From Streptomyces griseocarneus (GTDB lineage: Bacteria; Actinomycetota; Actinomycetes; Streptomycetales; Streptomycetaceae): a stretch of 64,000 nucleotides of DNA. The stretch spans positions 492,379-556,378 of the forward strand of contig PENC01000003.1 of NCBI GenBank assembly GCA_003674045.1. The letters run 5' to 3'. The stretch's first letter is position 1. Every line of letters begins with the position of its first letter. Both the position numbers and the translations under genes were made by a program. This document shows positions 58,488-64,000 of the stretch, piece after piece. Under the pieces are notes generated by a model that worked only from the letters and a program-made list of their open reading frames with translations, was not told the origin of the DNA and searched no databases.

Positions 58488-59252
58488 TCAGATGACGAGG
58501 GACGCCAGCGGCCATCGTTGCACCTGATACGGCGCCCACCACACATGCTGCCCGACCGCGACCGCGAGGTCCTCTTCGAGCAGGTCGGCCAGCACGGCTT
58601 CCGGCACCTCGGACGCCGGAGCTCCGTCGGTGAGCGCGCCGATGGCCTCGTGGTAGGCGGGGTCGCTGATGGTGAATCGCCGGAGCGTCCCTCGTCGGCG
58701 GTCGCGGACCTGTACGAACCCCGGCCCCTGGCGGTAGACGCATTTGCAGAGGTAGTGGCCGTCCCGCCAGGCGCGCAGCGCTTCTTCCGCCTGGGGCGGG
58801 CCGTACAGCGCCGTCGGAGGGTGGAGGTGGTTCAGGACCGTCCAGGCGTCCGGCGCGGCATCGGTGTGCACCTGCCAGTCGACGACGACGGCCAGCCCGG
58901 TGAGGGCGCCGACCAGGCTCAGGGCCTGTACGGCCCACTCGCTGTCCGAGGCGTCCGGCCCTCCGGGCCCGGTCGTTCCACCGGGCCCGTCGGTCCGGCC
59001 GGGGTCGTGGGTCAGGCGCACCGGTCGTGTCAGGGCCACGCGGCGCGCGCCCGCTTCGTAGAGGGAGCGTGCCGCCCGGGTGACGGGTCCGGCAGGAACG
59101 TCGAGGGAGCCCAGGGCCATCCCGGGCACCCGGCACAGCTCCGGGTCGTGATCCCGCCAGGCGGTCACCGTGAACGCGGTACCGGGTGTGGCGGACCCGG
59201 TCGCGCCGGTCCGTGCGGTGTCTCCGGTCCGGTGGCCGGTCGCCGTCGTCAT
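58488..59252 (-). CDS. DUF5825-like RiPP-associated protein
   Basis: 254 residues. No catalytic motif is visible. The sequence around PVTRAARSLYEAGARRVALTRPVRL and DPAYHEAIGALTDGAP...LADLLEEDLAV resembles the DUF5825 family that accompanies B12-binding radical SAM RiPP maturases; this match is from memory. Its ATG overlaps the radical SAM stop (ATGA), so the two are co-translated. It may be a precursor-recognition or accessory factor for the maturase. Confidence 0.7.
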   Translation of the reverse strand: MTTATGHRTGDTARTGATGSATPGTAFTVTAWRDHDPELCRVPGMALGSLDVPAGPVTRAARSLYEAGARRVALTRPVRLTHDPGRTDGPGGTTGPGGPDASDSEWAVQALSLVGALTGLAVVVDWQVHTDAAPDAWTVLNHLHPPTALYGPPQAEEALRAWRDGHYLCKCVYRQGPGFVQVRDRRRGTLRRFTISDPAYHEAIGALTDGAPASEVPEAVLADLLEEDLAVAVGQHVWWAPYQVQRWPLASLVI

Positions 59253-61219
59253 GCGGGGGTCGCCTCCAGGCTCGGCGCGCGGTCGGTGGCCGCGCGGTTC
59301 TCGCGTTCTTTGAGATAGCCGATGCGCAGCAGTTCCTGGTTGGCCGCGGCCGGGGCGACGTGCACGTACTGGCCGCCGTCCGAGAAGACCACCCCCAGGG
59401 CGAGCCAGTGTTCCAGTGTCGCCCGGACCGTGGCCTCCGACGGGTCGTCCCAGGCGTGTACGACCGGGACGGCCGCGGGATCCCCGGGCCCTTCGGAGGG
59501 ATCGGGCGCGCGTAGCTTGCGCGCGGCGGCGGCCACCGCGTGCGGCTGGTCGAGGAGGCGGAACAAGGCGACCTCGTAAGGGCTGGTCAGCTCCAGCACG
59601 GTCCAGTCGAACGCGCGGCGCGTGTTGGCCAGGACGATCCGGTCGCCGAGGTCGGCGTGGACGAGCCGGCTGCCCACGTGGGACTCCTGCCAGGTCGTGA
59701 GGGCGGCGTTGAGCCGGTCGACGATCTCCTGGGAGACGCCCTGGTGCGGCACGTCGAAGATGTAGGCGAGGTCGAACATCTCGGACTCGGGGAGGTCGTA
59801 GATGATGCGGTACTGCTTGGCGGGCCGCAGATCGCGGAAGCCGAGCCCGGGGTTGTTGAAGTAGGGGCTGAACCGTTCGACGGCGATACGGCCCGCGGGT
59901 CCGCCGGGTGGGTTGAGGTGTTCCAGCGCGGGGATCTGGTCGATCACGTCCTCGTAGTTCTCGGCCTCTTCCCCGGGGAATCCGTGGAGGTAGTTCCAGG
60001 CGACGCAGAGCCCGACGGTCGAGGCGTCGCGGAGCATCCGTACGTTCTGGCAGCCGGTGACGCCCTTGTCCATGAGGCTCAGGACCCGGCTGTTGAGGTT
60101 CTCGATGCCGGGCTGTACGTAGACCACTCCGGCGTCCACGAGGACCTGCAACTGGTGACGGCGCATGTTCGACTTGATCTCGTACTGCAACCGGAAGCCG
60201 TAGCCGCTTTCGGTCAGCCGCGGGAGCAGGGACTTCAGGTAGGTCATGTCGAGGATGTTGTCGACGACGTACATGTCCAGGACGCGGTGTTCCTGCGAGA
60301 GTTTCATGATCTCGTCGTAGAACGCTGCCGGGTTCTTGCTGCGGAACTGCATGAACGAACCGTTGAGGCCGCAGAACGTGCAGTGGTGCTTCTCGCCCCA
60401 CCAGCAGCCGCGGGCGCTTTCCACGACGAGTTTGGGCTCGACCCAGGAGCGGGCTCCGGAGCGCGCGAGGCGTTCGAAGTATCCGGTGTAGTCGGGGGAA
60501 AGGATCGCGGCGGGCGGAAGCGGTCTGGTGCTCATGGGGTTCACGACGGACCGGCCACGTGCGTCACGGTGGCACAGCCCCGGGACGCCGGCCAGGTCCC
60601 CTCCGTCGCGCAGCGCGTTCAGCAGGGCGGGAAAGGATTCCTCCCCCTCGCCGCGCACCACGAAGTCGACGAAGGCGAAATTGCGGTGCACCGCCTCCCC
60701 CTGCTGTCCGTCGCAGTTGGCGCCGCCCATGACGGTGCGGATGCGGGGCGCGAGTTCCTTGACCTGTCGCGCCAGGGCCAAGGCGGCGGCGTTCTGCTGG
60801 AATGTGGAGGTGAGCCCGACGACGTCGGGGGCCATGTCCACGATGCGGGCCGCGGTCTCCCGCACGAAGTCCTCGGCAATGGCGTGCAGCGACCGCGCCT
60901 GTGCGAGCCGAGGGCCGTCGACCTTCCCCTGCGTCCCCTCGGTGAATTCGGCCAGCCGCCATTCCGGGTCCCCGTAGAGGGCGGAGGAGAACACCCAGTC
61001 GCCACAGCCGATGAAATAGGAGGCCAAGGAGTAATACTCGTAGTCACGGAGCGTGAAATCGGCGCGCTTGGTCACCCAGTCGACATAATCGATGTTGGCA
61101 TGCATCACCTCTGCCCGGGCGCCGGGTACGCGTTCATCGACGCTGCGCTTGAGGATGCCGAGGGCCAGCGACGGGAGGTCGATGGAGGCCCAGGGCATGT
61201 TCACCAGGAGTACGCGCAC
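59249..61219 (-). CDS. RiPP maturation radical SAM enzyme with B12-binding domain
   Basis: 656 residues. A cobalamin-binding-like N-terminal region (about 1-225, VLLVNMPW...PDVVGLTSTFQQNA...TVMGGANCDGQQGEAV) precedes a radical SAM core whose cluster ligands are C272, C280 and C283 (CWWGEKHHCTFC, a CX7CX2C spacing). The C-terminal part (about 470-640) is variable. This is the RiPP maturation radical SAM protein 1 group, thought to be B12-dependent C-methyltransferases. GTG 61219 follows GAGAGG. It lies just downstream of the 34-residue precursor gene and is coupled to the DUF5825-like gene. Confidence 0.9.
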   Translation of the reverse strand: MRVLLVNMPWASIDLPSLALGILKRSVDERVPGARAEVMHANIDYVDWVTKRADFTLRDYEYYSLASYFIGCGDWVFSSALYGDPEWRLAEFTEGTQGKVDGPRLAQARSLHAIAEDFVRETAARIVDMAPDVVGLTSTFQQNAAALALARQVKELAPRIRTVMGGANCDGQQGEAVHRNFAFVDFVVRGEGEESFPALLNALRDGGDLAGVPGLCHRDARGRSVVNPMSTRPLPPAAILSPDYTGYFERLARSGARSWVEPKLVVESARGCWWGEKHHCTFCGLNGSFMQFRSKNPAAFYDEIMKLSQEHRVLDMYVVDNILDMTYLKSLLPRLTESGYGFRLQYEIKSNMRRHQLQVLVDAGVVYVQPGIENLNSRVLSLMDKGVTGCQNVRMLRDASTVGLCVAWNYLHGFPGEEAENYEDVIDQIPALEHLNPPGGPAGRIAVERFSPYFNNPGLGFRDLRPAKQYRIIYDLPESEMFDLAYIFDVPHQGVSQEIVDRLNAALTTWQESHVGSRLVHADLGDRIVLANTRRAFDWTVLELTSPYEVALFRLLDQPHAVAAAARKLRAPDPSEGPGDPAAVPVVHAWDDPSEATVRATLEHWLALGVVFSDGGQYVHVAPAAANQELLRIGYLKERENRAATDRAPSLEATPA

Positions 61220-61254
61220 GATCGGCCTCTCTCACGGGTTGCGTCGGTGATCCG

Positions 61255-61283
61255 GGCAGACCAGGTCGTCCCTGGTCTGCCCC
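61255..61283 (-). terminator. Hairpin between RiPP precursor and maturase genes
   Basis: GGGCAGACCAGG (61255-61266) pairs perfectly with 61272-61283 around a TCGTC loop. It lies after the precursor stop and before the radical SAM start, so it probably acts as a partial terminator or mRNA stabiliser that keeps precursor transcripts in excess of enzyme transcripts. Confidence 0.7.
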
Positions 61284-61293
61284 TGGAGATGTG

Positions 61294-61398
61294 CTATTCG
61301 GCCGCTCCCAGGATGGGGATGTCGATCCAGCGCATGCCGCCCTGGTACTCGTCCCCTTCGTCCTTGAGCGGGTCGTTGTTGATGATGTCCTTCTCCAT
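61294..61398 (-). CDS. RiPP precursor peptide (34 residues)
   Basis: ATG 61398 with GGAGGAAGGAACG upstream. The peptide has an acidic leader (MEKDIINNDPLKDEGDEYQG) and a short hydrophobic C-terminus starting around G21: MRWIDIPILGAAE. No Cys, Ser or Thr lies in the likely core, so lanthionine, thioether or cyclodehydration chemistry is unlikely. Radical SAM C-methylation of Ile, Leu, Trp or Pro side chains is the plausible modification. The GG at 20-21 may be the cleavage site. It sits directly upstream of the maturase. Confidence 0.75.
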   Translation of the reverse strand: MEKDIINNDPLKDEGDEYQGGMRWIDIPILGAAE

Positions 61399-61926
61399 CT
61401 CGTTCCTTCCTCCGCGACGGACGGAAGTGGCACGGTCCGCAGCGGTTCGACGGGTCGGCGGGAGCCCCGACGGGGCTTCGGCTCGAAGCGTGCAAGGACG
61501 CCAGGGAGTTGTAAAGCGACGGGAATTGTTGACTTCCGGGCAGGGCGGCAGTAGCGGGACAGCAGGGGGTGCAGCGAACTGGGTGCGTTCCGCGCATGAC
61601 TGCCGGGACCAGAGGTGACACGGACTTACGTCACTCGTTCGAGAAGGTGTTCGTCCCGACAGCGCAGCGGAATCCGGGGGTTCCGCTACGGCGTCACCGC
61701 TCCGCCGGCGAGACGTGGCCGCACGCTCACGCCGGTGGAGCCTGCCCGGCGCCGTCCGTCCCGCCACATTGGTCAGGACGAGCCCGACAGGACGGCCAGG
61801 AGAAAGGAGTCCAGCGATGGATCCTGGGGGAGGAGGACTGTCGGGCGCAGGCACGCTGCTTCGCGGGCCTTGCGGTACTGGGGCAGCGAGGCCCTCGGCG
61901 AGAGGCGGGATGAGCCGGCGCGTGCG
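61399..61926. other. Region upstream of the RiPP precursor, no firm gene
   Basis: About 530 bp. It should contain the precursor promoter on the minus strand. On the plus strand short frames with reasonable codon use end or change frame around 61900, suggesting decayed coding sequence. I assign no gene. Confidence 0.4.
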
Positions 61927-62268
61927 GTGCCCGAGGTCGTGCTGCTGGCGGGCCTGCCGCCGTACAACGCCGAAGCGGCAGTGGACGGCGAGGAGACCGG
62001 CGTGGGCCTCGTCCCGGCGCCACACAACAGCCGCGCACTACGCATGCTGCGGCAGCAGGACGCGGCCGCGGTCGCCCATCTGCCCACTGATCTGCGTGAT
62101 GCCCAGCAGACCGCCGTGCACCAGGCCCTGCGCACGATCCTGTCGGCTCACGGGTTCTGGATCGAGGACGGCCCGCTGGGGGAGGACCCGTTTGCCCTCG
62201 GGCTCACTCGCCCTCGTCACTCGTTGAGGATTCGCGGCGGCCCGGCCAGGGGAACCTGGATCGGGTAG
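61927..62268 (+). CDS. Hypothetical protein (start uncertain)
   Basis: A plus-strand frame with good codon usage from about 61927 (GTG) to 62268. It encodes PEVVLLAGLPPYNAEAAVDG and, near the end, RTILSAHGFWIEDGPLGEDPFALGL. No family recognised. The start could lie further upstream, but the preceding sequence looks shifted. It may be a real small protein or the remnant of a larger one. Confidence 0.4.
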   Translation: MPEVVLLAGLPPYNAEAAVDGEETGVGLVPAPHNSRALRMLRQQDAAAVAHLPTDLRDAQQTAVHQALRTILSAHGFWIEDGPLGEDPFALGLTRPRHSLRIRGGPARGTWIG

Positions 62269-62294
62269 GAAACACCGAGCGCGAGGGACGTGTG

Positions 62295-62540
62295 ATGGCT
62301 ACGGGAACCGTGAACGACCGCGTGCTGCGCCCCTTCGTCAACGAGATCCAGGGCGAAGTCAACCCGCGCCTGCTGCGTCTGGGCCTGCCGATGACCCAGC
62401 GTGCGATCGATCTCTTCCAAGCCACCACCGCGCCGGCCTGCTTCCTGCACGTCCTCGACCTCGCCGCGCGCCTTTCGACGCAGGACCGCGGCGGCAACTG
62501 GCATCTCCCCGAGAACCCGGCACCGACCAGAGCCGCCTGA
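62295..62540 (+). CDS. Small hypothetical protein
   Basis: 81 residues from ATG 62295 with GAGGGAC upstream. It begins MATGTVNDRVLRPFVNEIQG and contains LPMTQRAIDLFQATTAPACF, then a hydrophilic tail ending NPAPTRAA. Third codon positions are strongly G or C, typical of expressed genes here. No family recognised. It may be co-transcribed with the frame before it, about 27 bp upstream. Confidence 0.55.
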   Translation: MATGTVNDRVLRPFVNEIQGEVNPRLLRLGLPMTQRAIDLFQATTAPACFLHVLDLAARLSTQDRGGNWHLPENPAPTRAA

Positions 62541-62711
62541 AAGCGACCGCGCAGTTCGCACTGACGTCTGCGTGTCAGTAGGGCCCAGTACATAGCGCAG
62601 CCGCAGGCGCTCTGACAGGGCGGCACGTCCCGTACACCACGAGTCGGCGGCCCCGGCCGACAGAGGTGTCTCGCTTGTCGAAATGCCCCACTCTGGTGCA
62701 CGACGGAGCAA

Positions 62712-62937
62712 GTGGGGCGACGAGTATCACTGGTCGATTTCAGAGATCCCCATCAGCAGGTCCAGATCGGCGCCGAACGTTCCGCGGACCCGGACGACGG
62801 TCCGGGGTGGACCACAGCCGGCCGCGGCATCTGGAAGTTCAACATTGACCGGGCTCAGCACAAGGCGCAGATCATCAACGTCGAGGGCACCGTGCTCGCG
62901 CTCGCGTTCATGAAGGCCGGCCACCGAACCGCCAGTT
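62712..62937 (+). pseudogene. Possible truncated coding fragment
   Basis: A plus-strand frame with typical codon bias encodes DPDDGPGWTTAGRGIWKFN and IINVEGTVLALAFMKAG, then runs antisense into the YciI-like gene end. It has no good start or stop, so it looks like a truncated remnant. Family unknown. Confidence 0.3.
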
Positions 62938-63459
62938 GTGCACCTCGATGTCGGCGTACAGGTCCCGGGTCAGGATGGCGCGTGCCGTGTCCGGATCCTG
63001 GGCCCGGACCAACGCCGCCGTGCCCAGCCAGATGACACCGTCGTCGGACAGCAGCGGCCCGTAGGCGATCAGTTCATCCCGGTCGGACGGCAGCGCAAGA
63101 TCGGCGGCCTGCCCCGTGGCGAGGCCGAGCACCAGGTACCGGTTGCCTCCGGTCCGGCCGCCGGGGAAGTCCCACATGGTGCGCCCCAACATGTTGCGCC
63201 ACCTTCGCAACAGCACGTCCCGATAGGCGCCGGCCTGATAGTTCGGCTCGTCGAAGGCGAATGTGCGAGCAGCGGCGGGGTCGGGCAGGTCGACGATGTG
63301 CACGCTTCCGGTGAGTGTGTCGCCGTCGTCGGCGAAGGTGGGCCCCCGGGCGATCATCTCTTCCGCGTACCGGTCCATATAGAGCCAATGTTCTTCGAGT
63401 AACTCCTCACGCAGCGGTAAGGAGCCGGTCCGGTCGCGGTGGTAGCAGAGGAACTCCAT
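62908..63459 (-). CDS. YciI-like protein (two YCII-related domains)
   Basis: 183 residues from ATG 63459. Each half has a ferredoxin-like YCII pattern: EFLCYHRDRTGS...HWLYMDRYAEEMIARGPTFADDGDTLTGSVHIVDLPDPAAARTF in the first, then YLVLGL...DELIAYGPLLSDDGVIWLGTAALVRAQDPDTARAILTRDLYADIEVHNW in the second. YCII proteins are small dimeric enzymes or binding proteins of mostly unknown role. It stands alone. The in-frame extension upstream to 63615 is unlikely. Confidence 0.8.
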   Translation of the reverse strand: MEFLCYHRDRTGSLPLREELLEEHWLYMDRYAEEMIARGPTFADDGDTLTGSVHIVDLPDPAAARTFAFDEPNYQAGAYRDVLLRRWRNMLGRTMWDFPGGRTGGNRYLVLGLATGQAADLALPSDRDELIAYGPLLSDDGVIWLGTAALVRAQDPDTARAILTRDLYADIEVHNWRFGGRPS

Positions 63460-63660
63460 GCCCGTAGCGTCCCATTGCGGAGGTACCTGGGGCGAGCGGT
63501 CTTCACCGCGATGACCACTCGGAGGTCTCATCCAAAGCATGCGCGCCGATGGTGTATAGCGGAGGGCATCTCCTCGCCGACGCCGAAGACGAAGGCCGGT
63601 CAGGACCGAGACCACTGAGTGTGACTGCCGAGTGGGGAATCGAGCTGGCCGTACGCGGGG

Positions 63661-63702
63661 ATTTCCGGGGCTCTCGCAAGATTTGCGAGAGCCATTTCCG
63701 GG
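63661..63702. repeat. Hairpin flanked by direct repeats (possible IS scar)
   Basis: A perfect 11-bp inverted repeat (GGCTCTCGCAA at 63669-63679 and its complement at 63683-63693) with a GAT loop, flanked by ATTTCCGGG at 63661-63669 and 63694-63702. One arm resembles the IS-end-like sequence at 46282. It could be fused IS ends left by an excision, or a terminator. Confidence 0.45.
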
Positions 63703-63908
63703 CGTGGTGATGGCGCTTCGTGAAAATCACCAGCCCTGCTCTTCGTCCGCCACTCGATTGAGCAATCAACGAGGGACCGGACCCGCCCGTTCGTCGAGTA
63801 CGGGGCCGTGCGGCTCATCAAGGGCGCCTACGGCGCCGCTCCACGATGAGCTGCGCTCACCGTGGCCAGGTCTGCCCCGTCCCTGAGAGGACTTCCTCGC
63901 AAAGAGCT

Positions 63909-63949
63909 GCGGCTGGGGCGACGGCCGGCTCTACCGCTGCCCCAGCCGC
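63909..63949 (-). terminator. Hairpin terminator for the gene at the right edge
   Basis: GCGGCTGGGGC (63909-63919) pairs perfectly with 63939-63949. It lies 11 bp beyond the stop of the partial minus-strand gene at the right edge. Confidence 0.65.
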
Positions 63950-63959
63950 GACAACAGAC

Positions 63960-64000
63960 TCAGGCGATCCACATCCAGTTCTGGTTGTTGGAGCCGCTGT
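63960..64000 (-). CDS. C-terminus of a lectin-like or CBM-type protein (partial)
   Basis: Only the last dozen codons are in the window, ending SGSNNQNWMWIA and a TGA at 63960-63962. The QNW ending is typical of a ricin-type beta-trefoil module at the end of a secreted protein. The rest is beyond the right edge, so the identity is tentative. Confidence 0.35.
   Translation of the reverse strand, partial: SGSNNQNWMWIA

Noticed and set aside
1..64000. CRISPR arrays, tRNA or rRNA genes.
   Set aside because: No regularly spaced direct repeats and no tRNA-like or rRNA-like stretch were found by reading.

Overview
The window looks like chromosomal DNA of a Streptomyces or close relative. It is very GC-rich, codon third positions are almost all G or C, GTG and TTG starts are common, operons are packed with ATGA/GTGA stop-start overlaps, and at least two TTA (bldA-type) codons fall in a biosynthetic operon. 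The gene content (CGNR and PadR regulators, DUF6230/DUF6114 proteins, a type III PKS, WS/DGAT acyltransferases) fits. No rRNA, tRNA or CRISPR array was seen. The region is accessory: several specialised-metabolism loci separated by regulators, secreted proteins and transposase remnants.

Layout. 0-7.8 kb: a partial PPOX flavoprotein, a DUF4184 membrane protein, a PadR regulator with its membrane partner, and an OmpR-type two-component system divergent from a secreted NodB-like deacetylase and a GT4 glycosyltransferase. 8.1-16.1 kb: a compact cassette that reads as bacterial sterol biosynthesis. It has a squalene-epoxidase-like flavoprotein, an oxidosqualene cyclase with the DCTAE motif, and a Rieske oxygenase plus NAD(P)-dependent dehydrogenase matching the SdmA/SdmB C-4 demethylation pair. 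A WS/DGAT acyltransferase and a GT28-like glycosyltransferase lie beside it. 16.3-20.4 kb: a GntP permease divergent from a CitA/CitB-like two-component system. 20.4-27.0 kb: a type III PKS locus with its own KAS II, ACP and acyl-ACP desaturase, facing an MFS exporter and an isoprenylcysteine-methyltransferase-like enzyme, which suggests an unsaturated phenolic lipid. A 120-145 bp repeat element occurs in opposite orientations at 7.8 and 21.7 kb.

27.5-33 kb: a Tat-exported beta-helix protein, a LysR regulator divergent from an inositol-phosphatase-like and a dinucleotide-binding protein, and a decayed acyl-CoA oxidase gene. 33.3-44.7 kb: an eight-gene co-directional locus I cannot match to a known product: ligase-aldehyde dehydrogenase fusion, ThDP enzyme, KAS, condensation-domain protein, alpha-oxoamine synthase, ACP, SDR and MFS exporter. 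It probably makes an alpha-aminoketone or acyloin lipid. 44.7-46.8 kb: a CGNR regulator and an alpha/beta hydrolase share a promoter with two identical-geometry operators, followed by transposase and LysR fragments. 46.9-52.7 kb: a DUF6230/DUF6114 operon, a cis-prenyltransferase, a PAP2-like membrane protein, a P450 and a cholesterol-oxidase-type GMC oxidoreductase, plausibly a second isoprenoid locus. 53-58.5 kb: a frameshifted CdtB-like nuclease-lectin, cold-shock protein, methyltransferase, GNAT and two degraded transposases. 58.5-61.4 kb: a RiPP locus of a 34-residue precursor, a B12-binding radical SAM enzyme and a DUF5825-type partner, with a hairpin between precursor and maturase. The right end holds small hypotheticals, a YciI-like protein and the C-terminus of a lectin-like protein.

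Product assignments are inferences from motifs and gene context. No database search was possible.
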